DNA of 64,000 bases from Stratiolaelaps scimitus. Lineage: Eukaryota > Arthropoda > Arachnida > Mesostigmata > Laelapidae. Below, one piece after another: positions 33,460 through 44,086 of this stretch. The first letter of the stretch is position 1. Each line of letters opens with the position of its first letter. Location of the stretch: positions 5,456,001-5,520,000 of the forward strand of contig JABWDB010000004.1 of the NCBI GenBank assembly GCA_019614645.1, in the 5' to 3' direction. Position numbers and translations under genes: made by a program. Under the pieces are notes generated by a model. That model was not told where the DNA came from. It did not search any database and was given only the letters and a program-made list of their open reading frames with translations.

Positions 33460-34225
33460 ATTCGTTTTCCTATCAAAAGCATTTTGCCTTATTTTAAGTG
33501 ATTCCGAGTTTATGTTGGTTTTTGGGGACTGATTCTTAGATGGGTATGGCTTTCTGTTCATCTCGCGAACATTGCAAGAATATCTCCATTACAGGAGCAG
33601 CGATAAAAATGAGCAATCTTTTATCACGGAGACAGCTATTTGGGTTTCTTTGTTGTTTAGGAATTGCACTTGACGTATGAAGGGTTATGTCAGAGTGTCT
33701 ATCGTCCTTTGAGCACTGTAAACACTCGGGCATAAAACAGGCGGCCCTGTCCTTGTGTTCGATGTACGTTGTAATACCCGCATCTATATTGAGGGACGAT
33801 CATCTTCAAAGGGTAAATTAGCATATTTAAGGATTTGCAGAGGACGGAGCGTGCATATCGTTTTTGATGCATTAACAACGATGACAAAGCGGCGATCAGC
33901 ACAATGAACAATAACAAACGTATCATATTGTAGTTATACAATTTATCAAATGCTTTGGAAGCCTCATGTTGACCGCTTTTTATTAATTTACATAAAAAGG
34001 TAGTCAATTTCATGTTGGCAGACCTCTCTCTTAAAGTCCAGCTTTGAGCCGGATCCTCAAAACGACGTCCCGAACAGCGAAATGCAAGTACTGCTTGCCG
34101 TGCTCTCTTTTGTACTCAAGTCACATTAGAGTAAATCACAACGAAGAAATTGTAAACTGCTTTCCTGAACACACATCCCACAGAGGTCTCTAGAAGAGAA
34201 GTGTGTTCTAAATCTTTCCTGAATA
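33460..34225. other. Unassigned DNA
   Basis: AT-leaning sequence. A 104-codon minus-strand frame (33,699-34,013) lacks any family signature. No repeat match. Confidence 0.3.
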
Positions 34226-34290
34226 ACTAGTTTCCAGACCTTCGGGTCATGGGGTTTTCGGTTCGAATCCTCCCGGCCAGGATTCAAATC
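34226..34290 (+). mobile_element. tRNA-like/SINE remnant with B box
   Basis: GGTTCGAATCC at about 34,259 is a canonical B box, but the five bases before the T loop do not pair with those after it and no acceptor stem is evident. It is therefore not a functional tRNA. It resembles neither SINE family here closely. A decayed SINE is the likely explanation. Confidence 0.3.
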
Positions 34291-34411
34291 AAAGACCCGA
34301 CGACATGAAACGAGTCAGTGTGGTACCTTAAATATCATTAGATTTGTCAATCAAGTTATTTTTATTTAATACCATGTACATTCGCACATTTTTCACGCAA
34401 AAGCCTCCTAA

Positions 34412-34639
34412 TCAGTTTAGCCCGTCGAGATATATCGTTACTGACGCCTTGTGCAATCCGCACACACAATCTGTCTCTAGAACAAGCTCCACCGTTGCTC
34501 TTGCGTTTGGTCTCCGTTCGAGGTCAACCATCAGGCCGACGAGTTCACGGACGGTTACAGAGACGGATGGGGAATTTACGTGTGAGGTTGTGGGCCGCTT
34601 CTCCCGCAGCCAGCCTCCTTGGAGGAATGTCCCCCGCAT
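34412..34639 (-). CDS. Candidate ORF, 75 codons, minus strand
   Basis: The ATG starts MRGTFLQGGWLREKRPTTSH, then VNSPSVSVTVRELVGLMVDL, ERRPNARATVELVLETDCVC, GLHKASVTIYLDGLN and TGA. The alternating V/T/L pattern suggests beta strands. A similar V/L-rich strand pattern is found on the same strand at 36,352-36,684, so the two might belong to one gene (inference only). The plus strand is also open here (110 codons, 34,495-34,827). No family is recognised. Confidence 0.28.
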   Translation of the reverse strand: MRGTFLQGGWLREKRPTTSHVNSPSVSVTVRELVGLMVDLERRPNARATVELVLETDCVCGLHKASVTIYLDGLN

Positions 34640-35060
34640 GTAACGGGGTCTGCGGTGTACGCGTGATCAAGGGTGATTGCGCAGACGTAACCTTTCGTAA
34701 CGGTCCAGATTCAATGCAAGTGGGGGGACTGTTGAAGCGCATAATGCGTACGGGCGTCTCCCGGGGTTCCCGACTGAATACGTTTTCCAGAGCCTGCTAT
34801 TTCTGCTGCAGCCACCGCTGCTGCTGATGCTGCAACAGACGACTTGCAGCAACTAGAAACGTGATTCTAGGGATACGCCGAGAGGTTACGCGAGCGTGTA
34901 CATTAGGTAGACCGATCGATTTTCGTCGCTGTAATCCAAGTTTTCCTCCTTTGAGATCCATAAAGCTGGTATGTGTACGAGGCCTTCGCACCGGAGACGC
35001 TTTAAGGGAAATCGCTTGCAAATGACTTCTCGAGGTTCATATTCCATTATATAATACAAT

Positions 35061-35306
35061 ATGGACCAGGAGTCATTTTGGTCAAAAGATGGTCAGTTAC
35101 CATGTTACAATGCCGCACCAGTTAGAGCAGATATGACAAATGTGACAAATGCATATCATGAGAATACAATATGCAGTACTTACAAATATACCAAGAAGGT
35201 GGTTCTCATACAGAAGTCGGGAACACGTATACGGCCTGCTCCTGACACCCCAATTGTCCCCAACTACTTCTCGAATTATTGTACATTTGAAGCCACACAA
35301 TCATGA
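35061..35306 (+). CDS. Small ORF, 81 codons, unassigned
   Basis: The ATG begins MDQESFWSKDGQLPCYNAAP, then VRADMTNVTNAYHENTICST. It is hydrophilic, well mixed and has one N-glycosylation-type site. It is flanked by AT-rich DNA and has no splice support. It is possibly chance. Confidence 0.2.
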   Translation: MDQESFWSKDGQLPCYNAAPVRADMTNVTNAYHENTICSTYKYTKKVVLIQKSGTRIRPAPDTPIVPNYFSNYCTFEATQS

Positions 35307-35337
35307 TCAATAGAGCAACGTGAATGTTTCGTATATG

Positions 35338-35392
35338 AATTTTCGTTGAAATGCTTGATCCAGGTTGATGCAAAGCGTTTCAACGAAAAATT
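35338..35392. other. Hairpin, about 19-bp arms
   Basis: AATTTTCGTTGAAATGCTT pairs with AAGCGTTTCAACGAAAAATT with one mismatch and one bulged T, across a 16-nt loop. Imperfect arms and a 55-nt overall size come nearest in this window to a small-RNA precursor shape, but nothing shows that it is transcribed. Confidence 0.5.
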
Positions 35393-35649
35393 CCCCACCT
35401 TTGTCCACAGGAAATCTACACGAATTTTATTCAGAGGATCTGTGAAGCCATCACTGGGTTACGGTTATTCAGTATGTAGACGAAAAAGTCGTCGCGTGGA
35501 TATATATATTTTTTTAATTTACCCATTTACATTTAGACATGAGGCGCTTCGCAGAGATCAGACCCCATGTGCGGCCTTATGTGTTTCTATCGATGTGCAC
35601 TGGGTAAAAAAATATCTGCCGTCTATTTTTTCGCTAGATTTTTAATATT

Positions 35650-36340
35650 TTGAATGCGTTCTGGTCGGCAAATATCGATGGAGCTTGATCGCCATTCGGT
35701 AATGAGTAACCAATAAAAAGTTAAAAAAAAATATTTCTCTAGTTGATTCGCTTAAAACAAGCTTGATGATTACATTCGTATGGCAACTAGATAAAACCTT
35801 GCAGAAGCTTACTTGTCATGAAGAATATTTCTATTTCGGTTCCATGTGATAGGAAGCTAATTCTCAGGGCTTTGGCGCTGCAGGTGGCTGTCAAACTCAG
35901 GTGGGCAAGATAGCAACAGTTTCACATGATTATGTTGAAGGATGAACGACGCCTTTATATACTTATTTTAAGATATCTATGGAGAAACTTTGGAATCCAA
36001 GATAGTCAAGAGATGATGTCACTCACAAGTATTTGGGAGCAAGCAGACAATATAGGTTAAGCAGACAATACGGTCTAGTTAGTCCATGTAGAGTGTACTT
36101 ACAATCCTAACGAACGAGCTTAGTAAACGACAACAGGGCGATAATCTATAATGTAATAGTAATCCCGGACTAGAGGGGACGACAGGTCCAGACTGATGCC
36201 TAAAAATAAGCGCTACCGTTCTAGTACCGTTAAATGCTAATATAACATTGATAATGGTAGGCCTCCAATATGATAGATAACCCAGCATTAAGCCTCAATA
36301 CTAAGTTTATTTACTTCAGTGGAAATACTCGTATCATCCG
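35650..36340. other. AT-rich DNA, unassigned
   Basis: Sequence with A-runs and no supported gene or repeat match. Confidence 0.35.
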
Positions 36341-36351
36341 GAAAAACTATG

Positions 36352-36684
36352 TTAGCCACCAGTTAGGTGGCCAATTACAACATGCACCATAAGCATCCCT
36401 GCAACGTAGTCGAACGCTGCAGGGACGGCCAGTACCAGCTTAACAATAGCATTTCCACCACATGTCCATGTTTTCACTCTGAAGGACAAAGCTCCACGTG
36501 GGCCACGTACCTGCCAGTTCACCAAGAACCTCAGATCGCATAAAACAACACCAACGTCGACGGCAACTCCAGTAGCGACTGGGTCGTTCTTCAGTAGGTA
36601 ATTCGCCTTTCCGAATAATGAAGTTGATACCTTTAAGTTCTGAATATCTCTCTTTGTGCGCTTATTGAAATATCTGCACTTCAA
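36352..36684 (-). CDS. Candidate coding exon, beta-strand/lipid-binding-like pattern
   Basis: Minus strand: acceptor-like GATTGAAGTGCAG at about 36,671, then YFNKRTKRDIQNLKVSTSLF, GKANYLLKNDPVATGVAVDV, GVVLCDLRFLVNWQVRGPRG, ALSFRVKTWTCGGNAIVKLV and on to LTGG and TAA. A donor-like CAG|GTACGT after NWQ (36,510) may end the exon. The pattern of N-L-x-V, then v-D-V-G-V-x-L-x-D-L and W-x-V recalls takeout/mite-group-7-like lipid-binding folds, but this is a weak pattern impression, not a match. Codons are G/C-leaning in an AT-rich neighbourhood. Confidence 0.3.
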   Translation of the reverse strand: MKCRYFNKRTKRDIQNLKVSTSLFGKANYLLKNDPVATGVAVDVGVVLCDLRFLVNWQVRGPRGALSFRVKTWTCGGNAIVKLVLAVPAAFDYVAGMLMVHVVIGHLTGG

Positions 36685-36870
36685 TCAAGAGCTACATAGA
36701 TGAAGATTAATCCTGCACCAATAACTCTTCAACCAAGTCACGCTCAAAGGATTCCAAATGAAGGAAAGGAATGCATGTAAAGGCGCGGGCCGTATCAGAC
36801 GGGGGTCTGAGGTTCGACTAAATTGCAATAACGAACTGGTGAAGAATGTGACGTCTACTGATGAAACACC

Positions 36871-36982
36871 ATGACGAAAATGAATAGGCCGCGCTCATCG
36901 TACGAGCCGATGATTACAAGTATACGCATGAGCGAGACGACGGCGCTGCCTTTGCCAGCTCGAGTAGCTGCCTTCTTCAAAG
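36871..36982 (+). CDS. Candidate first coding exon, 37 codons
   Basis: CACCATGA gives a good start context. The frame reads MTKMNRPRSSYEPMITSIRM, SETTALPLPARVAAFFK and reaches AAAG|GTAATT, a good donor, in phase 1. It lies at the edge of the GC-rich 37-kb block, consistent with a promoter-proximal exon. Neither a next exon nor a family is recognised. Confidence 0.38.
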
Positions 36983-36999
36983 GTAATTATTCTTCGATG

Positions 37000-39050
37000 A
37001 AGGGTAACTTTCATCATTTGATTTTCGTTCATCATCGCTCCAACCGCTCCTACCGCTACAACTCATCGGTGTCATTCAGTTTTGGACCGACTTCGTCCCC
37101 CCCCGGGGGTGAGCTCGAACCCGATCGCCTGCCAAGCGCCCCAGACAACCCCGCGCGATGATCCGCTCGGCGAAGACGCTCAACGCGCAGTTAAAACGCA
37201 GCAACGTAGCGCATTATGATATATTATAATTATCATAATCGCTATCATCATCATTGTAGTTTCGCTCTCCTATTCCCTGTCTCCTTTCGGTTGCCTGGCG
37301 CAGCCTCACTTCCAACTTTCGCTGGGGCTCGTTCAACTATTTTCTTCTGCTTCTCGACTCATCATTGTGTTCTTCTCGACAGCTGCTACCGCATCAGTAT
37401 CTATCTGCTTCACCACTCGAGTCTCTCTCTCTCTCTCCCGCTCTCGTTTCACCCTGTCCGTTCCCCTATCTCTCATCATTGTTGTCAATTTTATGTCTAT
37501 TCTAGACCTAATTCTCGAACAGTATCGAAGGAATCGATTACTTTTATTAGCCATCTCTTTCGGGGGGCCGGTATAGGCAGCGGCGATTCAGCGGCAATGT
37601 TCCTCCGGACTGGCCGACCCTTGATGGCGGTGGAGGAGAGGTTTACGCAGTGGGGGGTCTATGATGACGCCGATGGGGAAAACGGCTAGGGGTCGATCCT
37701 CGCCGCTCGCTGAAGAAGGGAAGTGCGACGGCGGTCGCTGAGCGGCTTTATTATGTGGATCTCTATTTGTGGGCCCCCCTCGAACGCTCTTTATCCACTC
37801 AGTGTGGGATGAGACGCGGGCGGGCGGCAAATTACAACGGTCTCTCTCCCTCCCTCTCTCTTTCTCCCTATGACCCCGTGAGTCGAGGAGATGCTTTGTG
37901 CTCGTTGTTGAATCTTAGACCAAGTTGTAGGCTTGTTACACTCCCGGCGAGGTTGACTGTGGGTATGTAGTCAATCCCTTCAGGATTCACTGTTCGCTCG
38001 CCTCGCTGGTGATCCTAGATCCTGATGGTGGACACCGTTTCTCCAAACACTCCACACGTAATGACGGTAGTGTCCATTCAAGACGTTCATCGTAACACAG
38101 AGACGCGGCCGATGGTAGCGGTGCGATGATGCTGGTAGCGAATGCGTGAGCCCTCATGTTGGGCCTTCTTCGCTCCATTCTAGTCCTCCCAACTGGAATA
38201 CTGTGACTGGTGAGGATTTTGGGAAGCAACGACCTTTGGCGCCTTACTGCTCAAGAAGACGCAAGGACGACCATATAAAGGCGTACTGGCCTAGATATCT
38301 GCTCGATTCAGACATGTACGGGTTGCTACGCTATGCGGTTGTGCACGATATATAGTTGTGCGTATGGCATTTACGGGAATGAACGGAAGAGGACTAAAGA
38401 GGGTGACTCTGTAGGAGAAGGTGGGGCACTAAACAAACAACAGTCATCAACGGCAGGAACTAAGATGCTAGTTCCCTCTATTTCCTCGTGGACGGACTTT
38501 CCAAGGGATCTTCGCTGCATGCGCTCGGCTTGGGACGCCGATAGGCGAACGGAAACAACGGCTGGCGAATGTTAGTAGGATTCGCTAGATGAACAAGACG
38601 GGAGAAACGTACTCGTAAGATACGTGACCAATCGTCTTGTAGTCTCCCTCATCTCTCGGACGCTCTCTTTCTCTGCCCTCTCTTTGCTCGCCTGAGAGTA
38701 TCGGTGCCCCCGCTCCGCTGTTATGCTTTGAGTTGATCTGCTATGCTTCGCCGTGTTTCGCATATACCCTCCTTATGTACGTATATCGTCGCAGCGGTAA
38801 GCATCGAATTGCCTGCATCCTATTCGCTTATTGAGCGAGCCAGCTAGGCTAAGTAGGTCTAGTTTTAGCATAGTTGCTATATCGACAAGGCGTACAAAAA
38901 GTGCTCGTCCACACTTTCATTCCACATATTTACAACCGGTACTACCACTACGATGTGCGTACTGAGCCTACAAGCGAAGTCAAGCTATGTGCTACGACGA
39001 GCTTTGATTCCGCCAATTGGGGCCGGCTGCTGTTGTCGCCCTCCTCTCTG
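37000..39050. promoter_or_regulatory. GC-rich block with pyrimidine tracts
   Basis: CT-rich stretches occur at 37,412-37,445 and 37,840-37,870. Frames are open on both strands (for example 157 codons at 37,216-37,689) but read as S/L/H-rich low-complexity products of the CT tracts. No gene is called. An 80-codon frame at 38,333-38,575 is mildly protein-like without splice support. Confidence 0.25.
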
Positions 39051-39059
39051 TCGTAGTGA

Positions 39060-39830
39060 CTAGGGTGACTTCGCCACCGAGTATACCTGTGCCATGCCGT
39101 CCTGGCGAGCCTCGGTCCTGAGCGGCCTGCATGGCTGGGGCTGCAGGCAACCTCTTGCTCCAGGAACGGGGCTCCACTGGTGGCTGCTCCTGGTGTCGCC
39201 TTCAACGTCGTAGATAGGCTCAGAGGAGGCAGCTAAATAATGTAATAGTTGCTGCTGATGCTGCTGCCGTCGCAGCCAGCATCACTATGGCCTGCCGACA
39301 AAAGAAGGGCCGCCAGCGAGCGCTAGTCGCGCATGTGTGAGGGGTAGCGAAACGCGGACGGGGCCGGGAGTGTTTGGGTAAAGACGCCGCACTTCGTACG
39401 AGAGAAACAGAACGGACAACAGCAGCAGCAGCAGGCCGAAAGCTGGCAGCGAGGAGGAGGAGAGAACAGGCCACGGCTGAGCGTTGGGTGAGGAATATGT
39501 CGTCATGGGCGTCCCGGGAGCCGCCGGTTGAGAAAAGGGTAGATATGGGAGTCGGGGAATGTGAGGCCGGAGGCGGCTCTGGCGGCGGCGGCGGCGACGA
39601 CGACGGCAAATAGGACAGCAACGGCACTTGGCAAATAGTCAAATATTAACAGAAGATCCATGTGATATATACATTCTACCTGACAATGCTGCGGGTGCTT
39701 GGCTCCTGCTAGGAGGCTCCATCGCAGGGAGCTGAATGAGCTTCTACCGCCGCATTGGCTGCTGGCTGCCCACGCACGAACGCTCGACAATGGTCCTGCG
39801 GGCATTGGCGGTGTCAGGTATTGGTGCTAT
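39060..39830. promoter_or_regulatory. CpG/GC-rich block upstream of a minus-strand start
   Basis: GC-rich, with GCAGCA, GGCGGC and GACGAC runs (39,418-39,432, 39,572-39,606). All six frames are partly open. It overlaps the candidate minus-strand first exon at 39,680-39,722 and could be its promoter/5'UTR or first-intron region. Confidence 0.25.
39680..39722 (-). CDS. Candidate first coding exon, minus strand
   Basis: Minus strand: GCGATGG start context, MEPPSRSQAPAALS, then TCAG|GTAGAA donor in phase 1. It is short, so the support is the coincidence of a good start and donor in a GC-rich block. Other frames across this block are open too. The product is unknown. Confidence 0.28.
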
Positions 39831-39867
39831 TATACCTTTATGAGTTGTCGTCGGCTCTCGTGATGTG

Positions 39868-40575
39868 TCAAGGCACCATTGTCACCAGCGAACAGATGCG
39901 TGAAACTAGCACACCAAATCTAAGGACACCAGCTGGACACGTTGCGCATAACAGCGAAGTTATAGAGGAAATGATGTGATATGCCACACGTAGCTGCTTT
40001 GACTTTGGACAAAATGACAGCAGTGACAGCAGCCAGTAATTGAGGCATACACTGGGTGCGGGTTGTGGATACTCGTTGACATATGTCAACGCAGATACTA
40101 GTACTATGTAGCGTATCATCAGCTTGTTTAATGGTACTCCAACATCATTCAGAACAAGGCTAAACATATGAATTCGCTGATGCAAAAAAAAGCACGAATG
40201 TCGTTTCTCACACAGGTGTGGGTGCCCGTCAGGATGAATGCTGTTCCAAGATGGGTTTATCGCAGCTCGACTGAACTCATTCGTTTGGATGGTGAATAGG
40301 AGCCTGGCGATGAATATCTCGTCTTCGTGACACTTGGAGTAGCCCACCTGCATCAGTACGGCAGACACACTCCAGAAACAAACGTGCACATTCGCCATTA
40401 GTCGCGTTTCTGTTGTCGAAACTTCCGTCTCGTGGCTTGTATCGTTTTTCATTGTAGACCCCGAAGCCAGCATATTCTTATATGAAACAGATAAGCAATT
40501 ATGCGACCAAGCGTTTGGCACACACACACACACTGACATACGCAGCAATGTTTGTTGCAGGCAGGCTCTTGTCAC
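39868..40575 (-). CDS. Long unassigned ORF, 235 codons, GTG start
   Basis: This is the longest clean frame outside GC-rich DNA: starts at GTG (VTRACLQQTLLRMSVCVCVP...), ends at TAA-side 39,868. It is Cys/Ser/Leu/Val-rich with several hydrophobic stretches. No domain is recognised and no ATG lies near the beginning. A competing plus-strand frame ends at 39,979 (TSEQMRETSTPNLRTPAGHV, AHNSEVIEEMM, TGA) and looks more hydrophilic. It is possibly a chance frame or an old retroelement relic. Confidence 0.2.
   Translation of the reverse strand: MTRACLQQTLLRMSVCVCVPNAWSHNCLSVSYKNMLASGSTMKNDTSHETEVSTTETRLMANVHVCFWSVSAVLMQVGYSKCHEDEIFIARLLFTIQTNEFSRAAINPSWNSIHPDGHPHLCEKRHSCFFLHQRIHMFSLVLNDVGVPLNKLMIRYIVLVSALTYVNEYPQPAPSVCLNYWLLSLLSFCPKSKQLRVAYHIISSITSLLCATCPAGVLRFGVLVSRICSLVTMVP
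40074..40091. other. Perfect 18-bp palindrome
   Basis: CGTTGACATATGTCAACG is a perfect inverted repeat with no loop. It resembles a dimeric transcription-factor half-site pair, but no factor is assigned. Confidence 0.45.
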
Positions 40576-40589
40576 GCCGAGATAAATGT

Positions 40590-41430
40590 AAATTGTTGTA
40601 CACTATTAACACGAGGACATCGATTTCAATCGATTATTGATCTGTATGATGTCTTTTAGGTTGTTACCAATGGGTGGCTAAGCAAGTATGCGTGAACTAT
40701 TGCCTGGTATAATATTCTACGAGTTTGTATTTAAGATGGATGTTCTTCCGGGAGGCTTTGCGCGATGGTACCTAATGATACGGTGGTCCTACAAAGCTGG
40801 TCTTGTAAACAGAGGAACTTCAACCCCGAACGCACACTAGTTCACCCTTTATAGGTCTCAGACGGTCCTCAGAGAGAAAAATGCCTTTGTAAACCACCAT
40901 AGATGAATCTGTTTTGAGAATTTTCCAAAGAAGCGAATGGAAGCGACATCATATTATTCTTCTGCAGGCTGTGTCACTAGATACCCACTAAACCGTGTGA
41001 TTACATCGATCAGTCAAAGTGCGATCGTATAGAGTATATTAACAAACTCGTCTATTCAAAAATATCTCTATCAGGCGCACGTTTCAATTAACAAAAATAG
41101 TCAACATTACTCTATAACGCCGTTTATTTTTACGCGACACACTGCTTAAATTAGATACATCAGAAGCTCGTTTATAAACATTATTAGATTGGCCAGAGGA
41201 AACTTACACCTAAAATATAAACAAATATATTTTACCTTTTCAACTTGAAGTGGGTGAAATCAGATAGTCTCTAGTAAATATCGCTCTGAAAAGCTTTTGC
41301 TTGTTTTCAGACAATGATCTATATCGTTTATACAACTTCAAACATACAATAATCTAGAGAATTAGTTGGAGACAGGTTTGTTTATTGCTTACGTATTAGA
41401 CTCAGCGCCCTGTAGGCTTCTCAAAAAGTG
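40590..41430. other. AT-rich DNA, unassigned
   Basis: No supported gene or repeat match. Confidence 0.4.
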
Positions 41431-41438
41431 ACTGCACA

Positions 41439-41684
41439 ATGATTCGTGTCAGCGTGCCATTGGCTTATGCTCTACTTAGTTATCTGACATTTGTGAAATG
41501 TGCACTGCCAATCGCCACATTTAACACTCGACAACTACAACAATTGTATAGGTTTAAGTCCCGACTATATGGATGGTCAGAGCCGTTGTGGGAGTTGCCC
41601 TCGGCCGCCATTTCGATTTTGGCTTACAACTGGCATGACGTGCACTGTCGACTGCTGCGGCACTTATCCATAGGTGATTCTTGA
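41439..41684 (+). CDS. Small putative secreted peptide, 81 aa
   Basis: The ATG starts MIRVSVPLAYALLSYLTFVK then CALPIATFNTRQLQQLYRFK, and the stop is TGA at 41,682. The first 22 residues fit a signal peptide: short basic n-region, hydrophobic core, small residues before a cleavage site at about KCA|LP. The remaining 59 residues contain one Cys and no dibasic cleavage series, so a classical neuropeptide precursor is not evident. A donor-like TATAG|GTTTAA lies after codon 38. A SINE begins just after the stop. No family is recognised. Confidence 0.33.
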   Translation: MIRVSVPLAYALLSYLTFVKCALPIATFNTRQLQQLYRFKSRLYGWSEPLWELPSAAISILAYNWHDVHCRLLRHLSIGDS

Positions 41685-41694
41685 GACTATTCAG

Positions 41695-41985
41695 ATACCA
41701 GAGTCGGTCGAGCCCAGTGGCATGGTGGTGCATTCGTGGGTTCGCCTTGCAATCGGAGAAGACATGTAGGTTCACGGGTTCGATCCCAACCGTTGCACAT
41801 TTGGTCCATCTTATGAAGCAATGTCCAAAGGATTATTTATTCTGTGGCGTATATTGACCGTAATTTTGCGTCCTAAAATATACAATAATTAGATAAGCAG
41901 TTGGGGACTGGATGTCAGGCCGAGGCCGTCATGGTCCCGTGGACGTTAAATGTTGGCTGAGAATATGCCCGAAAAATTCATCGAA
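41695..41985 (+). mobile_element. SINE family B copy
   Basis: GTGGCATGGTGGTGCATTCG (A-box region), ACGGGTTCGATCCCAACCG (B box), TTGCACATTTGGTCCATCTT, ATGAAGCAATG, and at 41,941 the end module GGACGTTAAATGTTGGCTGA, GAATATGCCCGAAAAATTC. The middle is longer than in the 26.6-kb copy (about 100 nt extra), so it may contain an insertion. Confidence 0.65.
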
Positions 41986-41988
41986 CGA

Positions 41989-42048
41989 ATTAATTACATG
42001 TCTGATGCATGGTGCTGTGAGCCACCATGCATCCGACATGTAATTAAT
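41989..42048. other. Hairpin, 26-bp arms, one mismatch
   Basis: ATTAATTACATGTCTGATGC-ATGGTG pairs with CACCATGCATCCGACATGTA-ATTAAT around an 8-nt loop (CTGTGAGC). It sits immediately at the 3' end of the SINE copy. The same CACCATGCAT word occurs again at 42,067 (GGCACCATGCATAAC). Confidence 0.75.
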
Positions 42049-42059
42049 CCCTTTGTCTC

Positions 42060-43420
42060 ACTGGGCACCATGCATAACAGGGAAAGTATCCCACAACGTC
42101 GGTGAGCCCATCCAGGATCGCAACGGAACGCGCGAACTTGTAGCAAACCCTCGAGACACCTGGGAGGCAAAGCAGTAATTCGCTCATACTGTGTCCACGG
42201 TATTACTTGCGAATATCCAGAGGCTGGCCCCCTCTGAAGGCGCTGCGGCCTTCAACATTAGCCAATGACATGGTACCAGCTTCTCGAATTAAACCAGAAG
42301 TTGCTTAGAGCGGGGATCAATGTATTGTGTTATAGCTAATGAGGCTTGAGTTTGCTGTCGGTAACATTTGCTTGTATTCAAAAAGCCAGTCAACTACCAT
42401 CTCGATGTCGAAGGACCGACAACTAGCCATGGAGTCCCTCTAATCGGTCAACCTATCAATAAATACAACAAGCGTACCGAGAGTAGATATTGCAGGATTA
42501 TGCTAACTGCACATTAATGAATCATATTCGGTATCGTCTCTGTTGCTGAATGTCAATACACTGCTGATTGTCAGTATTGATTGAGAGCTTATGGTTCCGA
42601 GATGTTCATATACCTAAGATAAGTATTTGGTTATATAATATATCTATTTCAGTAGGTTTTGAGGGATGATATTTTGAAAGCAGCAGCAACTGGCAGTCGC
42701 CGGAGAAACCTGTGAGTAAGTTCTGATAACTTCATTCACACACCCACACCCACACATCCATTATATCTCAGCGGCAATACAACAACAGCATGTGTGCACG
42801 ACAAAGCGTGACATGGTCATTTGTTCTTGGTCAGTCCCATTGTAGACCAGCACAGAGAATTTTGGAGAAATTAAGCCAAATCAGGCATAAAGAAGCCTTT
42901 TAAGGACGCTCACTAATTACAGAGCAAAATAGCAATATGGGGACTAGCAGTGTAATGTCATAAAGCTGGATGTTGTCTGTATATTGATTAATGAATAACG
43001 AATTACCACGTTGCGAACTCGAGTTGTTGACATGAACTTCGTAGCCTTAAGCAAAAAAAACAGCATCCAACACCGTCAGCTGGATCTCGAACCATCCTTT
43101 GTAAATATCAATGCACCAATGAATCATATATCTATACAAAACAAACAAATATACATATACTTATGTTTCTGTCGCACACTGAAATCATATCTAGTGTTTG
43201 TTGTAAATATAATACATTACAGTCGCGAATTATAAACCGAATTCGGCCTTCATAACGTCCACACTTTCTCGGGTTAGTTTCTTGTGGGCAGAGCAAGTAG
43301 CGCGGTAAATTTGCTCGCCTTAAGAATAATGTTTACTACGACCGACTGAGGCCAACTTTCATATCAGCGTAACTGATAAGCGCACATTTTAAGCGCGTTA
43401 TTATCATCGACGACCAGCCG
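42060..43420. other. Unassigned DNA
   Basis: An exon-like unit at 42,655-42,713 has a good acceptor (ATATATCTATTTCAG) and donor (CCT|GTGAGT), but stops occur in all three frames, so it could only be untranslated. CA-rich sequence is near 42,739-42,755. Nothing else is supported. Confidence 0.3.
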
Positions 43421-43429
43421 AGCAGTCAA

Positions 43430-43860
43430 CCGACGTCAATAATGATCTAGCCTTTGGGCGAGAGGCAGCGTGCAACAATCTTCCTGCGGGGGCCTAAAAG
43501 AGGAATAGTCCCGGGTCGCCGCCGCCGCAGCTGCTGCTGCTGCTGCCGCAGCAGCCGCCTCACTCCAACATCCTCGTCTATGTATATGGGGAACGAGTGC
43601 GCCACTCGGCATCGACAGCCATTGGACGCAGGGAGCTGCCACGAGGACGGCGACGACAACGGCAGGAGCGGTACAAAGAACCGGAAATTGGTGATGGCAC
43701 AAGGCACAGATGAGCTGGAGAAAGCGAGAGAGAGAGAGAGGACAGGGCGGCGGCGGCGGCTGCGGATATATATCCCGTGAACAACGAAAGACATACCGAC
43801 TAACCAAGCAACTAACCGCTCATCGGTATGAGGAGGCGAAAAGAGCGATAATGACCTGTT
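43430..43860. other. GC-rich patch with CTG/CAG and GGC runs
   Basis: A GCTGCTGCTGCTGCTG run at about 43,528-43,548, GA at 43,727-43,741 and GGCGGC at 43,748-43,760. Long frames on both strands are homopolymer-rich (polyCys/Ala/Ser) and are not called. Confidence 0.4.
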
Positions 43861-44053
43861 GCTAAGTGACACCATCATTTTTGAAGTTCTTACTGCGAAT
43901 AGTGTTATTCTGCGCGTGCGCACACACACACGCGGGGATAGATGGATATATATAGGTAGACCTTAGATCAGCTTTACGATGAGCAGAAAGTGGGGAAGCG
44001 ACCAGCTGCGTTGGGATTGTCATCCTGCTGATCTCATTTCGGTAAATCGGAAA

Positions 44054-44086
44054 ATTCTGCGATTGTCTTAAGATAAGACAATTGCA

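Noticed and set aside
34226..34290. Functional tRNA gene
   Set aside because: It has a canonical B box, but T-arm and acceptor stems do not pair.
42655..42713. Coding exon between good splice sites
   Set aside because: Stops occur in all three frames; it could only be an untranslated exon.
43436..43929. Overlapping ORFs of 108-160 codons
   Set aside because: Homopolymeric Cys/Ala/Ser/Arg peptides translated from CTG/GGC/GA runs.
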